Shown piece by piece: positions 53,040-62,455 of a stretch of DNA of 64,000 nucleotides. A model generated the notes under the pieces. That model made no database searches and was not told the origin of the DNA. It worked only from the letters and a program-made list of their open reading frames with translations. The DNA is from Bacteroidales bacterium. Its GTDB lineage: Bacteria; Bacteroidota; Bacteroidia; Bacteroidales; UBA932. The translations under genes and the position numbers were made by a program. The first letter of the stretch is position 1; every line of letters begins with the position of its first letter. The DNA is taken from NCBI GenBank assembly GCA_017630215.1, contig JAGBVR010000008.1, positions 32,629-96,628 of the forward strand. Direction: 5' to 3'.

Positions 53040-55937
53040 ATGCGTCTTTTGAAGAAATTGACCCTCATACTTGCTTTTCTTGTTCTTTGCCTCTCTGCTG
53101 CCGCTCAAAATCAGAAGCAGGAGACGAAGGACAGCCTTGTAGTACTCCTGAGCTCGAAGTCGGCTCAGATGGTGGATGTCGAAGGTGCCAGGTACAGAAA
53201 GGTAGTAGGTCCGGCCCGCTTCCTTCATAACAATACCTACCTTATCTGTGACACAGCCCTATGGAATGTGGAGACGCAGATTATCGATGCGTGGGGCAAT
53301 GTCAGCATTCTTCAGGAAGAGACCGTCCTCACGAGTGATAATCTCAAATATCTTGTGGATGATAATCTGGCCCAATTCCGCGGCTCGGTCGTGCAGCTTA
53401 CCGATAAGGATCATAATACTCTCAGAACCAGACATCTGGATTATAATACCCAGGACTCGGTCGCAGTGTTCATGAACGGAGGTTCAATGCGTGATAAGGA
53501 TGGACAGATCATCGAGAGCCGCAACGGAACATATGACTCGAAAATTAAGAAGTTTACTTTTCAGAACGATGTCAATATGTTCACTGACTCGATTTTTGTC
53601 AAGACCAGGGAACTGGTGTATGAGTCAGACCTCAATCTTGCTACTTTCGGTTTTGCTACCGATGCATGGCAGGACGAAAACATGCTTTCTTCGAACCGCG
53701 GATGGTATGACCGCTCGCTGGAACTTTTCTTCTTCGCTGATAATGTGCATGTGATGTCGCAGGATCAGGAGGGATGGTGTGACAGTCTTTTCTTCAATAG
53801 ACTTACTTCCAACGTGGAAATGCTTGGAAATGCTCAGGTTACCGATACCACACGCAATGTTTTCGGACTGGCAGGAAGACTGGAGTATGTGGATTCTATT
53901 TCAAAGGTTACCCTCACGCGCAAACCAGCTGTAATATCTCAGAATGAAGAAGCTGACGGTTCCATCGATACGGTGTATCTTGGAGCTGATAAGCTTGTTT
54001 ATTATACGTTACGCAAATGTGACATAGCCCCTTCTGTAGTGGCAGATGCTGAGAAGCGTCTGAAGTCTCTGGAAATAGATCCAGTCGGAGAATTGCGAAA
54101 GAAAGCGGCGCAGGAGGCCGCAAAGGCTGCAGAAGAGGCCGCGAAGAATGATCCGAACCGTCCTCCTCAGGGTGTTCCCAAAACCGGACCGGCCAAGAAA
54201 TTGTCTGCAGCTCCGCCTGATGCCCTTGCATTCAGGACACCGATCGATACTCTGGCTATGGCTCCAGTAGTCGATAGTCTTAAGGCGGTACTTCCATCAT
54301 CAGATTCCCTTCTGAATGAGAGACCGTCTATACCTGCCGGAAGGCCAGATCTGTCCAGGTACAAAATGAGTCCAGACTCGCTTTCGGATGATAGCTTATT
54401 GAATAAGGCAGATTCTTTGGCGGCGCCGGATTTATTGTCTGTTTCGGATACTATCCTTTCGGAAATCTCCGATTCTCTTGGAATATCGGATTCTCTTGGC
54501 GGCGGACTTTCCGATACGACACAGGTAGTGGACTCTGCGGCTCTGGCTGCAGAAAAGGCTCGTGCAGATTCATTGGCTCGTGCAGATAGTCTGGCAAATC
54601 TCGATACTACCAAGATCGGATTCCTCGAGGCTATAGGCAAGGTGAAGATATATAAGAAGAGTATGCAGGTGGTCTGCGACTCTCTTTTATACAGTGATAT
54701 GGATTCATTGGCGCGCCTCTTCAAGGAACCGATTATCTGGCAGGAAGTGACTCGTCAATATTCGGCTGACAGCGTTTCCCTTGTTATAGAAGGTGGCTCT
54801 ATGGAGAAGGCCAGTCTTATGTCCAACGCCTTCATCACCATTCAGGAGGATGAAAAGCATTTTGACCAGATCAAGGGTGCTGAGATGCTCGCTTTCTTCA
54901 GCGAAAAGGGCCAATTGGAGCGTTTCGATGTGCTGGGAGGCGCTTCGGCAATGTTCTTCCTTGAAGAGAACGGAGCCTTCGCGACAGTCAATAAGACTGA
55001 CTCTAAGATGCTTTCTGCTGTCTTCGACAATGGTGAGCTTCAGAGGGTATATTATTTTGAACAAGCCAAGAATGACGGCTATCCGGTAGTTCAGCTTCCG
55101 GCAGAAGAGCAGAGGCTCAAGGGCTTCAACTGGCAGCCGGAAAAACGTCCGGCAGACAGATATGCAGTCACCCCGCTTTCTCTCCGTCCGAGTGAAAGGC
55201 TCAGGTATGCTGCCCGTCCGAAGACTCAGTTCCGCCAGACCGATATCTACTTCCCGGGATATATGGATGATGTCTATCGTCAGATCGAAGTCAAGGATTC
55301 TCTTCGTAGGGTCCGTGAGCGCGAAAGAGCAATTGCAGAGCGTCAGGCCGCTGAAAAAGCCCGTCTTGACTCGCTTGCACTGAAGGACAGCCTTGCACTG
55401 GCAGATAGTCTGGCTCTTAGCGACTCGCTTTCGTTGGCTGTTGACTCTCTCGCTGTGACGGATTCGCTTTCGGCATCTGTTGATTCATTATCATTGTCGA
55501 TTGATTCTCTTGCTGTTTCTGACAGTCTGGCATTCTCTGATAGTCTTGCGCTTGCTGATAGCGTAGCCGTATTGACTCCGGAGGAGCTTGAAGCAAAGGC
55601 CAAGGCGGAAGCAGAGGCTGAAAAGGCCCGTCAGAAAGCTGAAAAGGAACGCCTCAAGGCTGAGAAGAAGGCTGCTATGGAAGCCAAACGCAAAGCGCGT
55701 CAGGAGGCTAAGGAAGCCCGCTGGGCAGAACTCGATAAGCGTGATGCTGAAAAGGCCGCTGCCAAGGAGGCAAAACGTAAAGCCAAGGAACGTGAGCGCA
55801 AGCGTAAAGCTCTAGAAAAAGCAGCTCGCGAGGCCCAAAAAGACCTTGAAGCTCTCGAGAGATACAAGAAGCAATTCGAAAAACAAAAGGCTAAAGCTGA
55901 TGAAAAGGCGGCCAAAGCTGCTTCCAAAAAGAAATAA
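53040..55937 (+). CDS. OstA/LptA-like LPS transport protein with DSL repeats and basic coiled-coil tail
   Basis: A 965-aa secreted protein; signal peptide ends LCLSAAAQN. Residues 35-320 carry successive OstA/LptA-like beta-jellyroll strands (GARYRKVVGPARFLHNNTYL, LAQFRGSVVQL, FADNVHVM, LGNAQVTD), continued at about 525-720 (FLEAIGKVKIYKKSMQVVCD, FDVLGGASAMFF). Linker parts (380-520) are rich in Asp-Ser-Leu. Residues about 777-845 are tandem DSLALSDSLALAD-like repeats, and 845-965 is a Lys/Glu/Ala coiled coil (KAEKKAAMEAKRKARQEAKE). LptA bridges carry LPS across the periplasm; here a single chain holds many jellyroll units plus a tail perhaps spanning or binding the cell wall. Third envelope gene after guaB. 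Confidence 0.85.
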   Translation: MRLLKKLTLILAFLVLCLSAAAQNQKQETKDSLVVLLSSKSAQMVDVEGARYRKVVGPARFLHNNTYLICDTALWNVETQIIDAWGNVSILQEETVLTSDNLKYLVDDNLAQFRGSVVQLTDKDHNTLRTRHLDYNTQDSVAVFMNGGSMRDKDGQIIESRNGTYDSKIKKFTFQNDVNMFTDSIFVKTRELVYESDLNLATFGFATDAWQDENMLSSNRGWYDRSLELFFFADNVHVMSQDQEGWCDSLFFNRLTSNVEMLGNAQVTDTTRNVFGLAGRLEYVDSISKVTLTRKPAVISQNEEADGSIDTVYLGADKLVYYTLRKCDIAPSVVADAEKRLKSLEIDPVGELRKKAAQEAAKAAEEAAKNDPNRPPQGVPKTGPAKKLSAAPPDALAFRTPIDTLAMAPVVDSLKAVLPSSDSLLNERPSIPAGRPDLSRYKMSPDSLSDDSLLNKADSLAAPDLLSVSDTILSEISDSLGISDSLGGGLSDTTQVVDSAALAAEKARADSLARADSLANLDTTKIGFLEAIGKVKIYKKSMQVVCDSLLYSDMDSLARLFKEPIIWQEVTRQYSADSVSLVIEGGSMEKASLMSNAFITIQEDEKHFDQIKGAEMLAFFSEKGQLERFDVLGGASAMFFLEENGAFATVNKTDSKMLSAVFDNGELQRVYYFEQAKNDGYPVVQLPAEEQRLKGFNWQPEKRPADRYAVTPLSLRPSERLRYAARPKTQFRQTDIYFPGYMDDVYRQIEVKDSLRRVRERERAIAERQAAEKARLDSLALKDSLALADSLALSDSLSLAVDSLAVTDSLSASVDSLSLSIDSLAVSDSLAFSDSLALADSVAVLTPEELEAKAKAEAEAEKARQKAEKERLKAEKKAAMEAKRKARQEAKEARWAELDKRDAEKAAAKEAKRKAKERERKRKALEKAAREAQKDLEALERYKKQFEKQKAKADEKAAKAASKKK

Positions 55938-56010
55938 GATTGGCAGTATTTCATTCTGTATTGCGTTATATGTAAGACATTAAGAAACGAATGCAGATAA
56001 AATAAATATT

Positions 56011-56526
56011 ATGGCTTTTATTGGAAATAAATTCGGATTGGTTGCCTGTGTTGTGGCAATTGTATTGTGCTCATGCAGTAATAAGGAACAAGGACAGGAT
56101 GGTTTCAGCTATCCTGTCTCGCCACCCAGCGAAGTCGTTTCCTTTTTTGATACATACCTTCCTGTGAGTGAAAGTTCTTCATTATCGGATATGATATTTA
56201 ATTTCCCAGACCTTGAATATCACTCCAGTGAATGCATGCTTATCAATAGCAAAAAGGAGTTTCGTGATCTGCTGACTATCGAAGTTTCACTGCCGGATAT
56301 TGACTTTAAGAAATACTCTCTTATAATCGGAAAATGCACTTTGGGCGATCCTGAATATGTCCTGGATGAACAGATGGTTCATGCTGAGAGTGACCATATG
56401 AAGCTGCAACTGTGCTACAGGCGGCTGGATGGCGTTTCGCCTTCTGTAATAACTGACTTCTATTTCTGGGGATTGTACCAGAAACTTCCCGATCTTCCCC
56501 TTGAGGTAGATTTAGATATAACCTAA
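56011..56526 (+). CDS. small lipoprotein of unknown function
   Basis: A 171-aa lipoprotein; signal MAFIGNKFGLVACVVAIVLC with lipobox VLCSC. The mature part is acidic, with VVSFFDTYLP, MLINSKKEFRDLLTI, SLIIGKCTLGDPEYVLDEQMV and FYFWGLYQKLPDLPLEVDLD. The pattern of an 'I-I-G-K' strand followed by short loops suggests a small beta-sandwich. I do not recognise the family. It is 73 bp after the OstA-like gene and may be transcribed separately. Stop codon overlaps the terminator stem. Confidence 0.65.
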   Translation: MAFIGNKFGLVACVVAIVLCSCSNKEQGQDGFSYPVSPPSEVVSFFDTYLPVSESSSLSDMIFNFPDLEYHSSECMLINSKKEFRDLLTIEVSLPDIDFKKYSLIIGKCTLGDPEYVLDEQMVHAESDHMKLQLCYRRLDGVSPSVITDFYFWGLYQKLPDLPLEVDLDIT

Positions 56527-56577
56527 TCCAATAATGGCGTCAGAAACTTATTATGCTTCTGACGCCATTATTGGATT
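56525..56577. terminator. perfect 21-bp terminator hairpin
   Basis: Arms 56525-56545 and 56557-56577, 11-nt loop. It begins within the stop codon of the small lipoprotein gene and lies between convergent genes, so it probably terminates both transcripts. Confidence 0.8.
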
Positions 56578-56622
56578 CTGTAAGTGCAGAATGAATTAAT
56601 TCTTTGCTTACGGATAGGTTTA

Positions 56623-57843
56623 TTATTCTGCGAAGAGGGAAACGATGTTCAGGATGACCTTGCTGGCTTTCTCCATGCTTTCGAGAGGAACATACTCCAT
56701 CTTTCCGTGGAAATTGTGTCCGCCGGCGAAGATGTTAGGGCAAGGAAGTCCCATGAATGAGAGATTGGCTCCGTCTGTACCTCCGCGGATCGGCTGGATG
56801 CGTGGGGTGATTCCCTCCATTTCCATTGCCTTCATGGCCTTTTCCACGATGTGATAGTGTGGCTCTACTTCCTTACGCATATTATAGTATTGGTGCTTCA
56901 TGTCCAGGAGTGCTGTGCCTTCGCCGTATTTTGCGTTGATGAAGTCCACGCATTTCTGCATATATGCCTTCTTTTGCTCGTAGAGGTCCATGTCGTGGTC
57001 GCGGATGATGTATGAGAAGGTGGCTGTCTCGACTTCTCCCTTGAAACTGATAAGGTGGAAGAAGCCTTCGTAGCCGCTGGTGTATTCAGGACGCTGGTCC
57101 ACTGGGAGGAGGCTGTTAAGTTCCATTCCGATGAGGATGGCGTTCTTCATCTTTCCCTTTGCAGTACCCGGATGGACATTGCGTCCCTGGATGCGGATTG
57201 TTGCTCCGGCAGCATTGAAATTTTCATATTCGAGTTCGCCGATCTGACCGCCGTCGAGGGTGTAAGCGTACTTGGCTCCGAATTTTGCCACGTCGAACTT
57301 TACTACTCCACGTCCGATCTCTTCGTCAGGGGTGAATCCGATCTTGATCTCTCCATGCTTGAATTCAGGGTGCTCCACGATGTATTGAACCGCATCCATT
57401 ATCTCAGCGATGCCGGCCTTGTCGTCAGCACCAAGAAGAGTGGTTCCGTCTGTGGTGATGATTGTCTGGCCCTTGTAAAGTTCGAGTTCTGGGAATTCAG
57501 TTGGCTTGAGGCTGAGGCCCGGTACGCCTTTGAGTGGGATATCACCTCCGTCATAGTTCTCGATGATCTGTGGCTTTACATCTGCTCCTGATGCGTCAGG
57601 TGCTGTGTCGGCGTGTGCGATGAATCCGATTGCCGGTACGTCCTTGTCACAGTTTGACGGGATGGTGGCCATTACGTAGCCATATTCGTCGAGAGTAGCC
57701 TGTACTCCCATTGCCTGGAGCTCGTCGCGGAGCATCTTCAGGAGATTAAGTTCTTTGGCCGCACTTGGCTGTGATGTCGATTCAGGGTCTGCCTGTGTGT
57801 CGACAGCCACGTATCTGAGAAATCTGTCTAAAATCTTTTCCAT
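56623..57843 (-). CDS. pepT: peptidase T (tripeptidase)
   Basis: A 406-aa M20B peptidase, normal length. Dinuclear zinc ligands and catalytic residues are visible: GFIAHADTAPDASG (His, catalytic Asp), TLLGADDKAGIAEIM (bridging Asp), FTPDEEIGRG (catalytic Glu-Glu), YTLDGG (Asp) and FAGGHNFHGKMEYVP (His). The dimerisation lid starts near NVHPGTAKGKM. It cleaves the N-terminal residue from tripeptides in the cytoplasm. Last gene of an operon with a ZIP and an OPT transporter, consistent with use of imported peptides and need for zinc. Confidence 0.97.
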   Translation of the reverse strand: MEKILDRFLRYVAVDTQADPESTSQPSAAKELNLLKMLRDELQAMGVQATLDEYGYVMATIPSNCDKDVPAIGFIAHADTAPDASGADVKPQIIENYDGGDIPLKGVPGLSLKPTEFPELELYKGQTIITTDGTTLLGADDKAGIAEIMDAVQYIVEHPEFKHGEIKIGFTPDEEIGRGVVKFDVAKFGAKYAYTLDGGQIGELEYENFNAAGATIRIQGRNVHPGTAKGKMKNAILIGMELNSLLPVDQRPEYTSGYEGFFHLISFKGEVETATFSYIIRDHDMDLYEQKKAYMQKCVDFINAKYGEGTALLDMKHQYYNMRKEVEPHYHIVEKAMKAMEMEGITPRIQPIRGGTDGANLSFMGLPCPNIFAGGHNFHGKMEYVPLESMEKASKVILNIVSLFAE

Positions 57844-57906
57844 ATAGTGTTTTTAATTTTGTTTTAATCCGATAGCCTACCCTCTTGCCAGGGGAGAGAT
57901 TGTATT

Positions 57907-58740
57907 TTACATTATCAGCAGGCTGATTCCCATCAAGGCCATACCTCCGACTACGCCGGCGATGGCGATGTGGTGCTTTCCGTATTTTTCAGCTGTCGGA
58001 AGGAGTTCATCCAGCGATATGTAGATCATGATTCCGGCTACTGCCGAGAGAACGAGCGGGAAGGCCGGACTTCCACCTGTAAGTTCGATTCCGAAGATGG
58101 CGGTTATTGCCAGGCAGAGTGCGGCTCCGACCACTTCACTCAGTCCGGAAAGTGTAGCATATAGGAGAGCCTTGCCCTTGCTCTTTGTCGCATAATATAT
58201 AGGTATGGCTACGGCAATACCCTCCGGGATGTTGTGTATGGCGATCGCAAATGTGATTCCAGCTCCCATTTCCGGATCGTTAAGCGCTCCGATGAATGTG
58301 GCGATTCCTTCCGGAAAATTGTGCACAGCGATGGCTAATGCGGACAGCAGCCCGAGTCTATGCAGAGCCTTCTCGCTACCTGCATGCTCCAGAACTCCTA
58401 CGGCTGCGGTTTTATCACTGAGCGATAGTCCGGATGCCTCGTGGGGGTTCTCGTATTCCGGAATCGTGAAGTCGATCAATGTGATGATTCCCATTCCGAC
58501 GAAGAATGCTATCAGAACGAATGCTTCTCCGTGCGGCAGGCCTATGTCTGAAATCATAGCCTGGGCCTCAGGGAAAAGCTCGGCCAGGGATATGAAGATC
58601 ATCACTCCGGCGCTGAGTCCGAGGGCTCCCGCCAGGAAATTGCTGCTGATCTTCTTCTTGAAAAGCACAAGCGCACCGCCGATGCCGGTCGCAGAACCGG
58701 CAATCAGGGTCAATATCAGTGCGCTTATCAATCCGCTCAT
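57907..58740 (-). CDS. ZIP family metal transporter (ZupT-like)
   Basis: A 277-aa membrane protein with about eight helices. The metal-site helices IV and V carry HNFPEGIATFIG and HNIPEGIAVAIPI, the signature of ZIP transporters of the ZupT type. A short His-poor cytoplasmic loop (YENPHEASGLSLSDKTAAVG) replaces the His-rich loop of eukaryotic ZIPs. It imports zinc and possibly other divalent ions across the inner membrane. Located 63 nt upstream of pepT and 11 nt downstream of the OPT gene. Confidence 0.93.
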   Translation of the reverse strand: MSGLISALILTLIAGSATGIGGALVLFKKKISSNFLAGALGLSAGVMIFISLAELFPEAQAMISDIGLPHGEAFVLIAFFVGMGIITLIDFTIPEYENPHEASGLSLSDKTAAVGVLEHAGSEKALHRLGLLSALAIAVHNFPEGIATFIGALNDPEMGAGITFAIAIHNIPEGIAVAIPIYYATKSKGKALLYATLSGLSEVVGAALCLAITAIFGIELTGGSPAFPLVLSAVAGIMIYISLDELLPTAEKYGKHHIAIAGVVGGMALMGISLLIM

Positions 58741-58751
58741 ACTCTAATCTT

Positions 58752-60728
58752 CTACTTCTTTACCTTCAGTGCCGCATAGATCATATATATAATGATTGCG
58801 GCGTAAGGGATGATTGCAATCGGCTCTGTCCAAGGTGACGGAGCGATGTACATATCCACGTTCGCAAATCTGAGGATTGCGCTGACCACACCCATAAGTG
58901 CTCCACCGGCGATGAATCCGGAAGCAATGAGTGTGCCCTTCTCGGTGCGTTCTGCATTAAGTTCCTTATCCTTGCTGCGGCTTCCAACGAACCACGATAC
59001 CGCTCCACCGATGAGCATCGGCATATTGAGGTCAATAGGAATGAACATTCCGAGTGCAAACGGAAGTGCAGGGACCTTGAAGAATGTAAGGACGAGGGCT
59101 ATGATTGCTCCGATGCCGTAGAGAAGCCATGGAGCGCTGCCGCCGTTCATCATTGGCTCGATTACGGCTGCCATTGCATTGGCCTGCGGTGCTACGAGTG
59201 CGCCTTCGCCGGTGAAACCGTAGGTCTTGTTCAGCACGAGCATCACGCCTCCGACAGTCGCAGCAGCGACGAGGGTTCCGAGGAATTTCCAGCTTTCCTG
59301 CTTCTTAGGTGTCGAGCCGATCCAATATCCGATCTTCAGGTCGGTGATGAACGCACCTGCCACCGAAAGGGCAGTGCAAACCACGCCACCTATGATCAAT
59401 GCCGCCGTCATACCTGCTGTGCCGTTCAGTCCTACTGCCACCATTATAAGTGATGCAAGGATCAATGTCATTAGAGTCATGCCGCTGACAGGGTTCGAAC
59501 CTACAATCGCGATTGCGTTAGCTGCAACCGTAGTGAAGAGGAAGGCGATGATTCCGACAATGAGAAGTCCCACGATGGCATGCCAGAGGTTGTCGACTAC
59601 TCCAAAGAGGAAGAATGCAAATACAGCGAGGAGGGTCACTGCGATACCGATGACAATGATCTTCATCGAGATGTCTCTCTGGGTTCTGATCACTTCAGCT
59701 TCTTCTCCTGTCTTCTTTCTCTTGAATTCGTTGGATGCGAGGCCGACAGCTGATTTGATCACGCCGAATGACTTCACGATTCCAACGATTCCGGCTGTGG
59801 CGATACCTCCGATACCGATATGTCTTGCATATTCCTTGAAGATCTGGTCTGCCGACATATCTCCGATAGTCTGTGTTATGCCTGAATTCATAAGGTCAAT
59901 GACCTGACCTCCCCAGATAAGGTTCATGAGCGGAATGATCACAAGCCATACGAGGAAGCTTCCGCAGCAGATGATGAATGCATATTTCAATCCTACGATA
60001 TATCCCAGACCTAGAACTGCCGCACCGGTATTGACTTTCAGCATCACCTTTGCTTTTTCAGCGACCGTAGCTCCCCAAGGGAGTATCTTGGTGGTGAGGG
60101 TCTCGCCCCAAAGTCCGAATGTGGATACAATGAAATCGTAGAGACCTCCGATGAGTCCGCTTATGAGAAGAGTCTTGGCTCCCTTTCCGCCGCCTTCTCC
60201 GCTTACAAGTACCTGTGTGGTGGCTGTGGCCTCAGGGAACGGGTATTTTCCATGCTGCTCCTTGACGAAATATTTTCTGAAAGGGATCAGGAAGAGAATA
60301 CCGAGGATACCTCCCAGAAGAGACGAGAAGAATACCTTGGTGAAATTCACTGTGAGTTCAGGATACTTGTCCTGAAGGATGAAGAGTGCAGGAAGTGTGA
60401 ATATCGCTCCTGCTACGATGGCTCCTGAGCAGGAACCTATAGACTGGATCATCACGTTTTCTCCCAGTGCGTTCTTGCGTCCGAGTGCTCCGGAGAGTCC
60501 GACTGCAATGATTGCGATAGGGATGGCTGCTTCAAAGACTTGTCCGACCTTGAGTCCGAGATATGCGGCAGCTGCCGAGAAGATGATGGTCATGATTATT
60601 CCGAGGGTCACTGACCATGGAGTGACTTCCGGATAGTTCTTCTGAGGGGACAGCAATGGCTGGTACTCCTCGCCCGGTTTCAGTTCCCTATGGGCATTCT
60701 CCGGTAATTGTGTCTTTTTTTCTTCCAT
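58752..60728 (-). CDS. OPT family oligopeptide/siderophore transporter
   Basis: A 658-aa polytopic protein of the OPT superfamily (prokaryotic type). The soluble start ENAHRELKPGEEYQPLL leads into VTPWSVTLGIIMTIIFSAAAAYLGLK, the conserved first helix with an SAAAAYLGLK motif. Conserved blocks follow: PIAIIAVGLSGALGRKN, LGGILGILFLIPFRKYFV, KYPFPEATATTQVL, AIVGSNPVSGMT and ALPFALGMFIPI. About 14-16 helices. OPT proteins couple uptake of small peptides or metal chelates to ion gradients. First gene of the operon with a ZIP transporter and tripeptidase. Confidence 0.93.
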   Translation of the reverse strand: MEEKKTQLPENAHRELKPGEEYQPLLSPQKNYPEVTPWSVTLGIIMTIIFSAAAAYLGLKVGQVFEAAIPIAIIAVGLSGALGRKNALGENVMIQSIGSCSGAIVAGAIFTLPALFILQDKYPELTVNFTKVFFSSLLGGILGILFLIPFRKYFVKEQHGKYPFPEATATTQVLVSGEGGGKGAKTLLISGLIGGLYDFIVSTFGLWGETLTTKILPWGATVAEKAKVMLKVNTGAAVLGLGYIVGLKYAFIICCGSFLVWLVIIPLMNLIWGGQVIDLMNSGITQTIGDMSADQIFKEYARHIGIGGIATAGIVGIVKSFGVIKSAVGLASNEFKRKKTGEEAEVIRTQRDISMKIIVIGIAVTLLAVFAFFLFGVVDNLWHAIVGLLIVGIIAFLFTTVAANAIAIVGSNPVSGMTLMTLILASLIMVAVGLNGTAGMTAALIIGGVVCTALSVAGAFITDLKIGYWIGSTPKKQESWKFLGTLVAAATVGGVMLVLNKTYGFTGEGALVAPQANAMAAVIEPMMNGGSAPWLLYGIGAIIALVLTFFKVPALPFALGMFIPIDLNMPMLIGGAVSWFVGSRSKDKELNAERTEKGTLIASGFIAGGALMGVVSAILRFANVDMYIAPSPWTEPIAIIPYAAIIIYMIYAALKVKK

Positions 60729-60769
60729 TATTATATTGATATTATTTGATAATCATATCCGCCGAATTA

Positions 60770-60777
60770 CAAATGTA
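60770..60777 (-). promoter_or_regulatory. -7 element for the OPT-ZIP-pepT operon
   Basis: TACATTTG on the minus strand, 41 nt before the OPT start. Confidence 0.45.
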
Positions 60778-60824
60778 ATAATTATAAATGAAAGTCGATG
60801 TGTCTGCCGTTTGAAAAAAAAGAC

Positions 60825-60832
60825 TATCTTTG
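60825..60832 (+). promoter_or_regulatory. -7 element for the envelope protein pair
   Basis: TATCTTTG 30 nt upstream of the ATG at 60863; the -33 box is unclear. Confidence 0.45.
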
Positions 60833-60862
60833 TTTTTGTAGATTGAATGTAAATATCACTTT

Positions 60863-62455
60863 ATGAGAAGTATAAAACCATTATGTATATTGTTCGCATT
60901 TGTACTGCTTTTAGCTGGTACGGATGTTTCAGCTCAGGGAATGTTGAATGCTGAGAAACGAAAAATGAATATGAAGATTCTTCATGCCCTTGAACAGCTC
61001 GAAACTTTGAGTGCTCCTGCTTCTGATAGCCAGGCCGATGCTTTGATTACAATGTTTCGAGATCCCTCCATGCCAGTGTTCAATGATCTGATGCAGCAGC
61101 CTTATCGTGAACAGGTTACAATAAGCGAATATGTGTCAGCGTTGAAGAAATTAAAGAATCTGAAAGTGTCATTTTCTGATATCGCTAAGTCCGAACCTTA
61201 TGTTTCAGCTGGAAGTGTGTGCGTGAAAGTGCATCTGAAGAAGTCGCTCAGCTATTATGACGATAAAGCAGTGCAATATTCTTCTGAACATTTGTATGGC
61301 GCTCCTTTTGACATTTTTATTGTATTTTCGTATGATGATTTTGATGGCACTTGTCTTATTGAGTCTTTAGAAGGAAGTGCAGCATACAGTCAGATCCTTA
61401 AAGCAGATCGTCTGGTGATGAAACGGCAGTCCTCTCTTCGTTACATACGGTACAGACATGAGGATGCAGCTGTGAAAGGTAAGTACTATAATCTGGATGA
61501 TTGTCCTGTATTGGACTTTCGCAACACTTCCGCTGTTTTTGTTCCGTTGACTGCAGCTTCTGAGGATTGGTATTACATGCAGGACATACCTGCAGACTGG
61601 GATCCGGATGTGTTTATAAGCCCGTCTGTGTCGGATGATGGTTTCCTTTCGCTCAGAACCAAGGAAAATATATTCCGGATACAGGCACATAATTCCAGCA
61701 CATTGGCAGGAGCATATCTTGTAGAAGGAGACCTTGATAAGCGATTCTCTATGTCAGATGAAGTGGGAGTCGAACTTCGATTTCTGCCTGGTGTTGGCAA
61801 TCGTTTGAATCTGGGAATTTATGGCGGTCTTGCAGTATCTTACAGCTACCTCGATGTCGCGGTCAAAGATTTTGCATATCAGTATAGACTTTATTCTCAG
61901 GGGGGATATGTCAGAAAATATGCCTTTGATCACATAGGACAACGTTTTTCGTTCGTGGACGGGGTGCTGTTTGGCGGAGGAGTTCTTGAGTATGCGGTTT
62001 CCAGGAGATGGAGTCTCGAGGCAAAGCTTGGTGGTAAAGCCTATTATAATCTATATACAAAGGAAGGAAACCTGTATTGTGATTATCAGGTCCTTGAGGA
62101 AAATGGATCGGTTACGCATAATGTTGGACATTTCAAGGCGTCTAATGTGAAGAACCAGCAGGAATTGGCTCTCGATGTGTGGCCTTGCCCGTTGAGTGCA
62201 GTGGCTGCTTTGGGGGCTAATGTTCACTTTAGCAAGAGACTTCAGCTTTCATTCGGATTGGAATATGAATATGGTCTGAACTACTATTCGTCTTCATCAC
62301 TGCAGCCATACAAGGAATATAAATATCCGGTGACTTATTCGTCAAAAGATAAGATGGATGAGGCTCAGTGGATGTTTACAGATAGTTTCAATCTTAAGAG
62401 AAGAGCTTTGTGGCTGAATCTAGGTGTAATTTATAAATTCAGTTTTAAGAAATGA
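60863..62455 (+). CDS. predicted outer-membrane protein of unknown function
   Basis: A 530-aa secreted protein; signal peptide ends AGTDVSAQG. Residues 30-190 are mixed helix/strand (KILHALEQLETLSAP, YVSALKKLKNLKVSF). The second half (about 290-530) has alternating strands with aromatic ends and a closing Phe (NLGIYGGLAVSYSYLDVAV, SLEAKLGGKAYYNLYT, LQLSFGLEYEYGLNYY, ALWLNLGVIYKFSFKK), typical of an outer-membrane barrel of 8-12 strands. I do not recognise a family. It overlaps the next gene by 4 nt (ATGA), so the two products probably act together. Confidence 0.7.
   Translation: MRSIKPLCILFAFVLLLAGTDVSAQGMLNAEKRKMNMKILHALEQLETLSAPASDSQADALITMFRDPSMPVFNDLMQQPYREQVTISEYVSALKKLKNLKVSFSDIAKSEPYVSAGSVCVKVHLKKSLSYYDDKAVQYSSEHLYGAPFDIFIVFSYDDFDGTCLIESLEGSAAYSQILKADRLVMKRQSSLRYIRYRHEDAAVKGKYYNLDDCPVLDFRNTSAVFVPLTAASEDWYYMQDIPADWDPDVFISPSVSDDGFLSLRTKENIFRIQAHNSSTLAGAYLVEGDLDKRFSMSDEVGVELRFLPGVGNRLNLGIYGGLAVSYSYLDVAVKDFAYQYRLYSQGGYVRKYAFDHIGQRFSFVDGVLFGGGVLEYAVSRRWSLEAKLGGKAYYNLYTKEGNLYCDYQVLEENGSVTHNVGHFKASNVKNQQELALDVWPCPLSAVAALGANVHFSKRLQLSFGLEYEYGLNYYSSSSLQPYKEYKYPVTYSSKDKMDEAQWMFTDSFNLKRRALWLNLGVIYKFSFKK

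Noticed and set aside
54167-55954. Long reverse-strand and shifted frames within the OstA-like gene
   Set aside because: Low-complexity Asp-Ser-Leu and Lys/Glu/Ala coding sequence keeps other frames open; they show no independent start signals or homology features.
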